Assembly (NCBI GenBank): GCA_044225675.1 | Contig: JBGAIH010000014.1 | Location: 53,522 to 117,521 of the forward strand | Reading direction: 5' to 3' | Source: JACMQX01 sp044225675 | GTDB lineage: Bacteria; Pseudomonadota; Gammaproteobacteria; Burkholderiales; Burkholderiaceae_C | DNA length: 64,000 nucleotides | Shown here: positions 40,738 through 49,189 of the stretch, in pieces | Position numbering within the stretch: the first letter of the stretch is position 1 | Layout of the letters: the number at the start of each line of letters is the position of its first letter | Position numbers and translations under genes: made by a program | Notes under the pieces: generated by a model | Databases searched by the model: none | What the model was told of the DNA's origin: nothing | Seen by the model: only the letters and a program-made list of their open reading frames with translations

Positions 40738-41505
40738 ATGACCCAGGCCCCCCCTCCAGGAACCGTGCTCATCACCGGCGCTGCGCGGCGGCTGGGCCGC
40801 GAGATCGCGCTGGCGCTGGCGGGCGCCGGCTGGCGCGTCGCCGTGCATTACCTGCGCTCGGCCGATGAAGCCCGGCAGACCGCCGCCGACTGCGCGGCGC
40901 TCACGCCCGGTGCCGCAGCCTTCGGCGCGGACCTGGGCGACGAGGCCGCCACGCGAGCGTTGCTGCCCGCAGTCGTGGCGCAGTTCGGCCGGCTCGACGC
41001 AGTGGTCAACAACGCCGCCACCTTCGAGCACGACGACGCCGCCAGCTTCAGTTATGCGCTGCTCGACCGCCACCTGCACGGCAACACCGGCGCAGCCATC
41101 GTGCTGGCGCAGGCGCTGCATGCCCATGCCGCAGCGCGCGAGGGCTCGGGCGTGGTGGTCAACCTGCTGGACCAGAAGCTGTGGAACATGAACCCCGACT
41201 TCCTCAGCTACACGCTGTCCAAGGCCGCGCTGGAGGCCGCCAACACCATGCTCGCCCAGGCGCTCGCGCCGCGCGTGCGCGTGGTCGGCGTCGCCCCCGG
41301 CCTCACGCTCACCAGCCACATGCTCAGCGACGAGAAGTTCGAGGCGCTGCACCGCCTGTCGCCGCTGGGCCGCTCGTCGACGGTGGACAACATCACCTCG
41401 GCCGTGCGCTTTGCGCTGGAGAACACCGGCATCACCGGCACCACGCTGCTGGTCGACGGCGGCCAGCACCTCATGAAGTTCGACCGCGATTTCTCCCTCA
41501 TGTAA
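40738..41505 (+). CDS. SDR oxidoreductase, FolM/pteridine-reductase-like
   Basis: A 255-aa short-chain dehydrogenase. The cofactor motif is TGAARRLG, the TGxxxRxG form seen in pteridine reductases and FolM rather than the classical TGxxxGxG. It has NNAATFEHD, YTLSKAALEAA with the catalytic Tyr-Lys, and a C-terminal LVDGGQHL. The next gene is folB, so reduction of dihydromonapterin or dihydrofolate with NADPH is likely (inference from motif and context). Confidence 0.82.
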   Translation: MTQAPPPGTVLITGAARRLGREIALALAGAGWRVAVHYLRSADEARQTAADCAALTPGAAAFGADLGDEAATRALLPAVVAQFGRLDAVVNNAATFEHDDAASFSYALLDRHLHGNTGAAIVLAQALHAHAAAREGSGVVVNLLDQKLWNMNPDFLSYTLSKAALEAANTMLAQALAPRVRVVGVAPGLTLTSHMLSDEKFEALHRLSPLGRSSTVDNITSAVRFALENTGITGTTLLVDGGQHLMKFDRDFSLM

Positions 41506-41546
41506 ACCGGTGCGAGCCCCGCCCGCGCCAACCACCGCCCCGCACC

Positions 41547-41927
41547 ATGACCGCCAACGTACCGACCCAGGGTGACCAGATCCTCACGCTCACCGGCCTG
41601 CGCTTCAAGGCCAACCTGGGCATCCTGCCGCAGGAGATCGGGCACTCCCAGCCCATCCAGGTCGACGCCGAACTCAACCAGGGCCCGCAGCCGCTGCTGC
41701 CCCATGACGACGACATCACCCACGTGCTGGACTATCGCAAGGTGCGCCAGATCATCATCGACGAATGCACGGCCGAGCACGTGAACCTGCTGGAGAGCCT
41801 GATCGGCAAGCTCGCTCATCGCCTCATGCAGCTGCCCGGCGTGCTCGGGGTGCGGGTCAAGATCGCCAAGCTGGAGATCTTCGAGGACTGCGAGGTGGCG
41901 ATCCGGGTGGAAGCCGGGCAGTGGTGA
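41547..41927 (+). CDS. folB: Dihydroneopterin aldolase FolB (or FolX-type epimerase)
   Basis: A 126-aa protein of the T-fold family: LTLTGLRFKANLGILPQEIG, VLDYRKVRQIIIDEC, and EHVNLLESLIGKLAHRLM with the conserved Glu. DHNA aldolase releases glycolaldehyde from dihydroneopterin in folate synthesis. Paired with the FolM-like SDR, it could instead act in a tetrahydromonapterin branch. Confidence 0.85.
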   Translation: MTANVPTQGDQILTLTGLRFKANLGILPQEIGHSQPIQVDAELNQGPQPLLPHDDDITHVLDYRKVRQIIIDECTAEHVNLLESLIGKLAHRLMQLPGVLGVRVKIAKLEIFEDCEVAIRVEAGQW

Positions 41928-41954
41928 GCCGCCAGAGCGCCGCCGGCGTGATCC

Positions 41955-41984
41955 GGCCGCTGGCCTGTGCCGCCAGCGGCCTTC
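41955..41984. terminator. Bidirectional hairpin between folB and the ABC operon
   Basis: GGCCGCTGGC (41955-41964) pairs perfectly with GCCAGCGGCC (41972-41981), a 10-bp stem with a 7-base loop, located between two convergent genes. Only TT follows on the + strand. Likely stops transcription from either side. Confidence 0.65.
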
Positions 41985-41993
41985 CCTGGAGAT

Positions 41994-42998
41994 TTACTGG
42001 TAGTCCAGCGACAGCAGATTGCCCGGCATCTGCTTGAGTCCCACGACTTCGGGCGCCACCGCATTGAGGGCGTCGAGCGTGGCCGCCAGGCCCCTGTTCA
42101 TGTCCGGCGTGAAGCTCTTGAGCAGATCGCGTCGCACCTGTTCCTTGAAGAACACCAGTGCTTCGGGTGACAGCTTCAGTCGAGCGCCCTGCTCGGCCCA
42201 GACCTCGTCGTTGGTCATGAGCACGGCCACGGCGTCACGGTAGGCCGCGGTGAACGCCCGGGCGTTCTGCGGGTTGGCCTTGGCGTAGTCCTCGCGCATG
42301 CCGTAGACCAGGAAGGGCACGGTGGGCAGGCCCATCTGCTCGGCCAGCTGACGCATGGTGACCATGGTCCGGAACTTGCCGCTGGCCAGCATGTCCGGGG
42401 CCATGGAGTTCCACATCTGCGTGGCGTCCAGATCGCCCTTCTCGATCAGGCCACGCATGAGGGGCATGGCGCCTTCGCGCACCTCGACGGTCTTGCTGAT
42501 GTCCAGCTTGTTCACCTTCTCGGCAGCGGCCAGCATGATGATCCAGTCGAAGCCGGTCTTGTGGTAGATGCCCACACGCTTGCCGTTGAGGTCGGCGAGT
42601 GTCTGCAGCTTCGAGTCCTTGGGCACCAGCACGCTGTTCACATAGGTCATGAATGGCGCGATGCCCACGACCGGCGTGCCGCTGGCCTTCAGCCGCGCCG
42701 TGGCCAGCCAGTCGAACACCACCATCTCGGCGCTGCCGCCCTGGATGGCGGCGGTGGCAGCCTTCTGGTCGGCATAGGGCACGACTTCGAGGTTGAAGCC
42801 GTACTTCTTGTCCAGCTCGTATTTCTTGATGACGGCTGTGGGAATGCCCATGGTGCCCGCCGGGCTGATCATGATGCGCACGGTGCCGCCGTTGCCCTTG
42901 ACGGGCGCCGTCGACTGCGCATGCGCCGGAGACGAGGCGACGCCGATGGCCAGGAGCGCGGTGGCAAGAAGGGTCTGGAGGGTATGGCGACGTTTCAT
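41994..42998 (-). CDS. ABC-transporter substrate-binding protein (SsuA/TauA/NMT1-like)
   Basis: A 334-aa secreted protein. Signal peptide residues 1-27 (LLATALLAIGVASSPAHAQ). The mature fold matches NMT1/SsuA-type receptors: VRIMISPAGTMGIPTAVIKKY, GGSAEMVVFDWLATARLK, and DLNGKRVGIYHKTGFD. Such receptors bind sulfonates, taurine, nitrate, thiamine precursors or aromatic acids. It is the last gene of the leftward catabolic operon and its start overlaps the ATPase stop (ATGA), so it delivers the pathway substrate (inference). Confidence 0.87.
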   Translation of the reverse strand: MKRRHTLQTLLATALLAIGVASSPAHAQSTAPVKGNGGTVRIMISPAGTMGIPTAVIKKYELDKKYGFNLEVVPYADQKAATAAIQGGSAEMVVFDWLATARLKASGTPVVGIAPFMTYVNSVLVPKDSKLQTLADLNGKRVGIYHKTGFDWIIMLAAAEKVNKLDISKTVEVREGAMPLMRGLIEKGDLDATQMWNSMAPDMLASGKFRTMVTMRQLAEQMGLPTVPFLVYGMREDYAKANPQNARAFTAAYRDAVAVLMTNDEVWAEQGARLKLSPEALVFFKEQVRRDLLKSFTPDMNRGLAATLDALNAVAPEVVGLKQMPGNLLSLDYQ

Positions 42999-43822
42999 GA
43001 TGCGAGGCTTTCAAGGAGGGAGGGGGAAGAACGGGATGAAGAGAAGGGGGTCGGCAAGGCTTGCGAGGCGGCGCGCTCAAGGGCACGGATCACGTCCTTG
43101 CTGCGGTCGAACAGGGCGGTGTCGTCGAACCCGCGCGGACGCGGCAACGCAGCCAGATCGATCTCACCGGTCAGCTGGCCCTGCCCGAGCACCATGAGCC
43201 GGTCGGCCAGGAAGGTTGCCTCATGGGCGTTGTGGCTCACGAACACCACAGTGGTGCGAAAGCGCTCCCATAGCGCCAGCAGCGCCAGCCGAAGCTTGCG
43301 CGCGGTCAGCTCGTCCAGCGCGCTGAAAGGCTCGTCCATCAACAGGATGTCCGGGTCCACGCAGAAGGCCCGCGCAATCGACACACGCTGCTGCATGCCG
43401 CCCGACAACTGGGCCGGGTAATGGTCCGCGAAGGGCAGCAGCCCGACCGCGTCGAGCACGCGCTCGATGCGCCCTGCCCATTCGCTCCGGGGAAAGCCGC
43501 CGGCCTCCAGCACGAAAGCCAGATTGCGTTCCACCGTCAGCCAGGGCAGCAGGCGCGCTTCCTGGAAAACATACGACACGCGAAAGCCCGCCGCCAGCTG
43601 CTCGGCCATGGGCCGCCCCTGGATGGCGACAGTGCCCTCGTAGCCACGGTCGAGGCCCGCGATGATGTTCAGCAGCGTGGACTTGCCGCAGCCTGAGGGG
43701 CCGAGCAGCCCGACAACTTCACCCGGCATCACCGAGAAGCTGACGCGTTCGACGGCGGTGAACGTTGCGCCACCCGGCATGGCATAGCGGCGCGACACGT
43801 TGGAAACCTGGATCTGGGTCAT
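42995..43822 (-). CDS. ABC-transporter ATPase (SsuB/TauB-like)
   Basis: A 275-aa ABC ATPase: Walker A GLLGPSGCGKSTLLN at about residues 40-54, Q-loop FQEARLLPWL, signature LSGGMQQRVSIARAF, Walker B DILLMDEPFSALD and switch His in VFVSHNAHEA. The FQEARLLPW form is usual in SsuB/TauB. It forms one importer with the adjacent permease and receptor. Confidence 0.93.
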   Translation of the reverse strand: MTQIQVSNVSRRYAMPGGATFTAVERVSFSVMPGEVVGLLGPSGCGKSTLLNIIAGLDRGYEGTVAIQGRPMAEQLAAGFRVSYVFQEARLLPWLTVERNLAFVLEAGGFPRSEWAGRIERVLDAVGLLPFADHYPAQLSGGMQQRVSIARAFCVDPDILLMDEPFSALDELTARKLRLALLALWERFRTTVVFVSHNAHEATFLADRLMVLGQGQLTGEIDLAALPRPRGFDDTALFDRSKDVIRALERAASQALPTPFSSSRSSPSLLESLAS

Positions 43823-43835
43823 GGCAGCAGGCCTT

Positions 43836-44675
43836 TCACGAAGTGGCGCGCCAGCGGAACACGCGCCGCTCCAGCACACCGAAGATGCCCACTTCGATCA
43901 CCAGCATCACGATGACGAAGGACATGGCGTAGGCGAGCACATGGACCATGTCAAACAGCTGGAAGTAGTACTCGATACGAAAGCCCACGCCGTTGCCGCG
44001 TCCCAGCAGCTCGACGAACAGCACCATCTTCCAGACCAGCCCCAGGCCGAAGCGCGCGGAGGCCAGCAGCATCGGCGCGATCTGCGGCGCCACGACGTGA
44101 CGCACCATCTGCAGGCGGCCGGCGCGGAAGACCTGGGCCATCTGCACCAGGCGCAGATCGATGCTCTTGAGCCCCTCTCGAATGTTGATCGCCAGGAACG
44201 GCACGACCGTGAGGGCCGCTCCGATGACCGCGCCGCGGTCGTTCATGCCCACCACCAGGTACACGGTCAGGATGGTCACGATCGCGGGCATCGTGATGCC
44301 GCAAACGATCCAGACACGGAAGAAGGCGCCGGCCTTCTTCGACACCGCCATCGCGGTGCCCAACGCGAGCGCGGCGGTCATGCCCATGGCGAAGGCGGCG
44401 CCGATGCGGCCGAGCGTGACGGCCACGTCGGTCCACAGCTCCTTCGTCTGCGACAGGTCCGCCATGGTCAGGAGTACCGACCACGGCGACGGCAGGACCT
44501 TGGGCGGCAGCACCCAGGCGGCAGCCGTCCAGATCGCCAGCAGCGTGATGACCGATGCCACGGTGAGGAGTGAGCCGGCCGGCAGCATGCGGCCCAGCGC
44601 GCCGGCGCCTGCGGACACCGTCGCCGCAGCGGGCCGCTCCGGCGGCACCTGCAGCGTGAGAGGCTCGATGCTCAT
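43836..44675 (-). CDS. ABC-transporter permease (SsuC/TauC-like)
   Basis: A 279-aa inner-membrane protein with about six transmembrane helices. The binding-protein-dependent permease segment includes VTLGRIGAAFAMGMTAALALG and the EAA-like loop FRAGRLQMVRHVVAPQIAPM. Its ATG at 44675 overlaps the stop of the Rieske ferredoxin gene by 4 bases. It lies 13 bases from the ATPase gene. Confidence 0.9.
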   Translation of the reverse strand: MSIEPLTLQVPPERPAAATVSAGAGALGRMLPAGSLLTVASVITLLAIWTAAAWVLPPKVLPSPWSVLLTMADLSQTKELWTDVAVTLGRIGAAFAMGMTAALALGTAMAVSKKAGAFFRVWIVCGITMPAIVTILTVYLVVGMNDRGAVIGAALTVVPFLAINIREGLKSIDLRLVQMAQVFRAGRLQMVRHVVAPQIAPMLLASARFGLGLVWKMVLFVELLGRGNGVGFRIEYYFQLFDMVHVLAYAMSFVIVMLVIEVGIFGVLERRVFRWRATS

Positions 44676-45022
44676 GTGCAGCTCCTCTCGGCTTCGACGA
44701 CCTGGGCCACTTCCACGCGCCCATGCAGCACGCGGATGGGAAAAGTCCTCACGGGTTCCGTGACCGGAAAGCACCTTGGCGCGCCCGTACGGATGTCGAT
44801 CAGGCCCTGATGAAGCGGGCATTCGACGCAGCCGTCCTCGACGTAGCCGTCGGACAGCCGCGCCGCACCGTGGGAGCACTGGTCACGCAACGCGAACAGC
44901 TCGTCGCCGAGCCGGAACACCGCGACCTCGTGGTTGCCCGCGCGCACGGGCCAGACGGCACCGTCGGGAAAGTCGTCGGGCGCGCCGACGTCGTGCCAGG
45001 TTGTCGATTGGAATTCGTTCAT
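44672..45022 (-). CDS. Rieske [2Fe-2S] ferredoxin of an oxygenase system
   Basis: A 116-aa soluble Rieske protein. Cluster ligands are in CSHGAARLSDGYVEDG...CPLHQG, the C-x-H and C-x2-H pattern of dioxygenase ferredoxins. It should pass electrons to the oxygenase encoded just upstream. No flavoprotein reductase gene lies in the cluster, so the electron donor must be encoded elsewhere. The ATG at 45022 is 8 bases from the beta-subunit stop. Confidence 0.9.
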   Translation of the reverse strand: MNEFQSTTWHDVGAPDDFPDGAVWPVRAGNHEVAVFRLGDELFALRDQCSHGAARLSDGYVEDGCVECPLHQGLIDIRTGAPRCFPVTEPVRTFPIRVLHGRVEVAQVVEAERSCT

Positions 45023-45029
45023 GACGACC

Positions 45030-45530
45030 TCAGATCGGAGTGGCGAGCAGTTCCTGCACGCCGTAGCTGTCGAGCACCACGGTGCGCTCGACGAAAAGGG
45101 CCTGCTCGCCCGAGAGGTCCACCACGTCGAGATAGACACCGGCGGCGAAAACCTTGGTCACGCCCGCCTGGTCGGACTGCATCACCGTGAACTGCGTTCG
45201 CGCCGTGACGGTGCCGTCCTCGCGCGCGGCCTCCACCAGCGGAGGCGACATCAGGTGGCGGTCGAAGTGAATGTTGTAGATGTTGGCGCCGCGCAGCGAC
45301 ACGACGCGGTCCACCAGCATCGCCCGGCCCTTGCCGTCGATCAGACAGGCCGGCAGGCCGCGCGCGTGATTCTCGCGCGGGATCACGCGGTAGCGGCAGC
45401 GCTCGGTGAAGAACCCCGGCCACGCCTCCAGCCGGTCGTCATCGATCGCGTGGGCGTAGCGCAACTGCAGGTCGAGCACGCGCTCGCGTACCGTGGCATC
45501 CACCCGAGGGTCCATGGGGGTCTGCATCAT
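45030..45530 (-). CDS. Ring-hydroxylating oxygenase beta subunit
   Basis: A 166-aa small subunit (SnoaL/NTF2-like fold) of a Rieske non-heme iron oxygenase: LQLRYAHAIDDDRLEAWPGFF, then CRYRVIPRENHARGLPACLI and the C-terminal VVLDSYGVQELLATPI. Its start overlaps the alpha-subunit stop (ATGA). Structural subunit; the fold and length match salicylate/anthranilate-type oxygenases. Confidence 0.9.
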   Translation of the reverse strand: MMQTPMDPRVDATVRERVLDLQLRYAHAIDDDRLEAWPGFFTERCRYRVIPRENHARGLPACLIDGKGRAMLVDRVVSLRGANIYNIHFDRHLMSPPLVEAAREDGTVTARTQFTVMQSDQAGVTKVFAAGVYLDVVDLSGEQALFVERTVVLDSYGVQELLATPI

Positions 45531-46834
45531 GCGGCCTCCTGCGCTTCGGGCGTGTAGCCCATGGCCTGGGCATAGCGCTTCCACAGGCCACGCGTGCAGA
45601 CTTCTGTCACCACATGGTCGGCCGAGACGATGGGGCCGCGCCCGCCCATCTCCAGCACCGATGCCTTGCCTTCGGCCCCGGCCTGGATCGACTGCTGCAC
45701 CAGGCGGATGGCCTCGCCGTCCTCCATGGAGATGTAGCCGGCCGGGCCCACGAGGTTGAGCTGCCGCAGCCGGTCCTCGGTGCGCGCCTCGTCGTCGTCC
45801 TCGAAGCCGAAGTAGGTCCAGTACAGCTCCATCTCGCCCGCCGAGATGGGCCGCACCTGGCGGGTGGCCAGCGTGTTGAGGATCTGGTGCACCACCATGT
45901 TCGGGAACACCGAGACGATCAGGTTGCCGATGCCGTCGTGGAAGTCGGGCGTCCACTGCAGCAGCGTCGGATCGGTGAGGCGAAAGTCCTCCTGGTACTT
46001 GTTGTCGGTGCCTTGGTAGGCCGCGACGACGGCCTCCACGCTGTCGGTGTTGGTGACCGAGTACACGACGGCATTGCCACCGTCGTCCGAGAGCAGCGTG
46101 CAGCCTTTCTGGGTGGAGCGGTAGACACCGAAGGTAGCCATGAAGGTATGCAGCAGGCCCGCGTGATAGGGGTCCTTGATGTTCTCGAAGTACAGCTTCC
46201 AGTTGGCCGAGATGCGCTGTCGGTGGTAGCCCAGCACCTTCAGCGGCTTCACGAAGATGCGGTCGATGTGCTGCACGATGGGCGCGCCCAGGTAGTCCAG
46301 CAGCGCCGGCGGCTCCTCGGCGAAGCTGCCGAACACGATACCCCGGTAGAGCGCCACCCGGAGCTTCTGCAGGCCGTGCTGCGCGGGCCGAAAGTCCGCC
46401 GGATAGCCCCCGCAGCCATTGAGTCCGCGGCGGTACGGCACGCCGCACAGGTTGCCCGAGCTGTCGTAGTTCCACTGGTGATAGATGCAGGCGTGGCTGT
46501 CGGCACGGCCCGACTCCTCGCGCACGACCGTCGCGCCGCGGTGCGCGCAGCGGTTGACGAAGGCGGTGACCTCCCCTTGCAGGTTGCGCGAGACGACCAC
46601 GGGCACATTGCCGACCTGCGCCGTCTTGAAGGAGCCGGGTTCGGGCACCTCGGCTTCGAGGGCCAGGTAGTTCCAGGTCGGCCCCTGGAAGATGGCTTTC
46701 ATCTCCAGCGCGAAGATCGCCGGGTCGGTGAACACCCGGTACGGCGTGCGGGTGTAGTCGGCATCGGGCCAGCGCAGGGCGGCTGCGGCGTCGGACGCCG
46801 GCTCGACGCGGATGGGAATGTCGTGGAGGTTCAT
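45527..46834 (-). CDS. Ring-hydroxylating oxygenase alpha subunit (Rieske non-heme iron)
   Basis: A 435-aa catalytic subunit. The Rieske motif is CAHRGATVV...CIYHQWNYD (about residues 92-118). The catalytic domain has ENIKDPYHAGLLHTF with mononuclear-iron ligands, a pattern shared with anthranilate and salicylate hydroxylases, and the carboxylate ligand further on. It would hydroxylate an aromatic ring with O2. No cis-diol dehydrogenase or ring-cleavage dioxygenase is encoded nearby, which suggests a hydroxylation that yields an unstable or directly hydrolysable product (inference). Substrate unknown. Confidence 0.92.
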   Translation of the reverse strand: MNLHDIPIRVEPASDAAAALRWPDADYTRTPYRVFTDPAIFALEMKAIFQGPTWNYLALEAEVPEPGSFKTAQVGNVPVVVSRNLQGEVTAFVNRCAHRGATVVREESGRADSHACIYHQWNYDSSGNLCGVPYRRGLNGCGGYPADFRPAQHGLQKLRVALYRGIVFGSFAEEPPALLDYLGAPIVQHIDRIFVKPLKVLGYHRQRISANWKLYFENIKDPYHAGLLHTFMATFGVYRSTQKGCTLLSDDGGNAVVYSVTNTDSVEAVVAAYQGTDNKYQEDFRLTDPTLLQWTPDFHDGIGNLIVSVFPNMVVHQILNTLATRQVRPISAGEMELYWTYFGFEDDDEARTEDRLRQLNLVGPAGYISMEDGEAIRLVQQSIQAGAEGKASVLEMGGRGPIVSADHVVTEVCTRGLWKRYAQAMGYTPEAQEAA

Positions 46835-46858
46835 GATGAATGGTGTTTCTCGGATCGG

Positions 46859-47671
46859 TCAGGCAGCAGCGAAGGCGGCCCAGCGGCGGGTGAACTCGGC
46901 GGGCTGTTCGACATACGGCGCGTGACCGGTGCCCGGCATCACGGACAGCGGTCCGGCCTTCAGCGCATCGGCAGCGGCCTGCCCGACGGCAAGCGGAACC
47001 ATGCGGTCGTGCTCGCCCCACAGCAGGCCCACGGGCAGGCGCGACGACAGACCTCGCACCGGATCGAGCACCAGCGCGTCGTTGAGAGCGTTCACGATGT
47101 AGTCACCCAGCGCGACCAGCGCATCGATGGCACCCTGCGAACTGTTGGTACGCGACTCCTCCACGATCAGCGCCTCGGTGGCCAGGCTCTGGTCGATGAA
47201 GACGTTCCGCAGCTTGGTGCGCACGCCGTCAATGGAGGTGTTTCGCACGCTCGCCCGGATACCTTCGGCAACCTGCCGCTCCAGCGGCGCGAGCCCCAGC
47301 GAGGCGACGAGGTAGAGCGAAAGGCAGCGCTGCGGCGCCTGCAGCGCTGCCAGGGCGGCAATGTGGCCGCCCAGCGAGGTGCCCACCAGATGCGCCTGGG
47401 CGATGCCCAGTGCGTCGAGCAGGCCCAGCGCGTAAGCGGCGAGGGCCGGCGATCCATAGTCGAAGCCGGACGACTTGTCGGCCAGGCCGTGTCCCGGCAG
47501 ATCGAAGGCGATGGCGCGCAAGCCGTGTCCGGCGAACAGCGGCAGGACCGCGCGCCAGCGATCCGCACGTGTCGACAATCCGTGGACAAACAGCACGGCC
47601 GGGCCGGTGCCGGCTTCGAGCACGCGGGTCGTCGTGCCGCCGATGGTCAGCGGGTACTGAATGATGCTCAT
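46859..47671 (-). CDS. Alpha/beta hydrolase of the catabolic cluster
   Basis: A 270-aa alpha/beta hydrolase: oxyanion HG motif VLFVHGLSTRADRW, nucleophile elbow LVGTSLGGHIAAL, acid in LLWGEHDRMVP, and His in GTGHAPYVEQP. This layout is like MhpC/BphD-type carbon-carbon hydrolases and lactone hydrolases. Start overlaps the amidohydrolase stop by 4 bases. Reaction unknown. Confidence 0.87.
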   Translation of the reverse strand: MSIIQYPLTIGGTTTRVLEAGTGPAVLFVHGLSTRADRWRAVLPLFAGHGLRAIAFDLPGHGLADKSSGFDYGSPALAAYALGLLDALGIAQAHLVGTSLGGHIAALAALQAPQRCLSLYLVASLGLAPLERQVAEGIRASVRNTSIDGVRTKLRNVFIDQSLATEALIVEESRTNSSQGAIDALVALGDYIVNALNDALVLDPVRGLSSRLPVGLLWGEHDRMVPLAVGQAAADALKAGPLSVMPGTGHAPYVEQPAEFTRRWAAFAAA

Positions 47672-49095
47672 GCGGCGTTCCCGTGCACCGCTTTGGCCGA
47701 CGCCTGGGCTGTGGCCACGGCCTTCATGGCGGGCTCGCGCGCCGCCATGTTGGCGGCAACATACGGGCGGTCGTAGATGCGGCGCCACATGCCCTGCGAG
47801 AACTCCGAGAAGTGGCGCGCCTGAGTCGGCGCGGGCGTGAGGTCGACCGGCCGGCCGCCGAGCAGCACGGCGTGGATCGCCTCCCGGCGCTGCAGCACCG
47901 TGATGTCCGCCAGCGGATCGCCGTCAACCGCGACGATGTCGGCCAGCTTGCCCCGGACCAGGCCGCCAAGCCGGTCGCTCTCGCGCAGCAGCCGCGTGCT
48001 GGTCACGCTGGCGCAGATGAGGGCCTGTGCCGGTGTGAAGCCAATGTAGCGCACATGCGCTTCCAGCTCCTTGGCGCCCCACTCGCCGTAGGGCGTGACC
48101 GCGAAGCCGGCCTCCGAACCGGAGAGGAAGGGCACACCCGCCTCGTGCGCCAGCGTGAGGTTGCGCGAGGCGTTGGCCAGTTCGCGGCGCTGGATGTCGG
48201 GCCACCAGGGAGCCGACGGATCGGTCGGCTCGTGGAACTCGATGTTGTTGACCAGCAGCGCCAGCGAAGGGCAGAGATACACGCCGTTGTCGAGGCAGGC
48301 CTGGATGCCCTCCTCGCAGATGCTGGAGGCGTGGAAGATCACGTCCACGCCTGCGCGTGCCGCGTACAGCGCGCCTTCGCGGCCGCGCGCATGCACCACA
48401 GCCAGCTTGCCCAGTCGGTGGATCTCGTCGACCATGCGATGAGTCTCTTCCTGCGTGTAGGCGGCGATGAGGCCTGGGCCGAACTTCGAGTTGCCGCGGC
48501 GCGCATGGATGCCGTCCATGGTGAGCTTGATGGCGTCCACACCGTCCTTGGCCTGCTGGCGGATGATGTCGATGGCCTCGGCCGTCGTGCGCGTCATCAC
48601 ACCCGTGGATGGCTCGGGCACGCCGACCCAGCTCGGATACCAGTCGTACAGGCCCTGCTGCGTGGTCAGGGCGCGGCCGGATGCCGTGATCCGCGGCCCC
48701 TGGAACAGGCCCACGTTCACAGCGTCCCGCACGGCCGGTGCAATCAGCCCTGAACAGGCCGGATCCATGATCGAGGTGAAGCCCGATTTGAGGATGGCCT
48801 GCGCCGCCACCATGGAACGCAGGGTGCGGAATTCCATCGTGGCGTAAAGGTCGATGTCTTCCTGCGAGAGCGCATTGCCATAGGAGATGTGAGCGTGGCA
48901 GTCGACCATGCCGGGCATGACGAACTGGGCCGAGTAGTCCAGTGTCATGTCGCCCGGCTGGGGCGCTGGCGCCTCGTCGGTCGGGCCCGACCAGTCGATG
49001 GTGTCGCCGTACAGCACCAGCGTCTGCCGGGCCACGGCTTGGCCTGAAATGCCGTCGAACAGGCGGCCGCAATGAATGAATGTTCTTGTGCTCAT
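47668..49095 (-). CDS. Amidohydrolase-superfamily enzyme (imidazolonepropionase-like)
   Basis: A 475-aa metal-dependent hydrolase: MVDCHAHISYGN (strand 1 HxH), AIKLTMDGI (candidate carboxylated Lys), LAVVHARG and VIFHASS (metal His). At strand 8, where the superfamily has an invariant Asp (usually GTDAG), this protein has SGSEAGFAVTPYGEW, with Glu in place of Asp. The C-terminus ends KLADIVAVDGDPLADI...VLLGGRPV as usual. It is the first gene of the leftward operon and probably opens an amide or lactam bond. Start ATG at 49095 begins TRTFIHCGRLFDG. Confidence 0.86.
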   Translation of the reverse strand: MSTRTFIHCGRLFDGISGQAVARQTLVLYGDTIDWSGPTDEAPAPQPGDMTLDYSAQFVMPGMVDCHAHISYGNALSQEDIDLYATMEFRTLRSMVAAQAILKSGFTSIMDPACSGLIAPAVRDAVNVGLFQGPRITASGRALTTQQGLYDWYPSWVGVPEPSTGVMTRTTAEAIDIIRQQAKDGVDAIKLTMDGIHARRGNSKFGPGLIAAYTQEETHRMVDEIHRLGKLAVVHARGREGALYAARAGVDVIFHASSICEEGIQACLDNGVYLCPSLALLVNNIEFHEPTDPSAPWWPDIQRRELANASRNLTLAHEAGVPFLSGSEAGFAVTPYGEWGAKELEAHVRYIGFTPAQALICASVTSTRLLRESDRLGGLVRGKLADIVAVDGDPLADITVLQRREAIHAVLLGGRPVDLTPAPTQARHFSEFSQGMWRRIYDRPYVAANMAAREPAMKAVATAQASAKAVHGNAA

Positions 49096-49125
49096 CGTGT
49101 TTGTCCTTGCTGGGTATTCAAAACC

Positions 49126-49148
49126 GATTACCATTCGCTTTAGCAATC
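49126..49148. promoter_or_regulatory. Candidate operator in the divergent catabolic promoter
   Basis: GATTAC (49126-49131) and GCAATC (49143-49148) form an imperfect inverted repeat in the 94-base AT-richer gap between the divergent amidohydrolase and hydrolase starts. A site for the TetR-type regulator of the same cluster is plausible, not shown. Confidence 0.3.
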
Positions 49149-49189
49149 AACGTGCCATCCGCGCCGCAAAACCTCCACAACCAGGACCC

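Noticed and set aside
45030..47021. Continuous 663-codon frame through the oxygenase genes
   Set aside because: Only its last 166 codons (beta subunit) are real; the rest is an off-frame reading of the alpha subunit.
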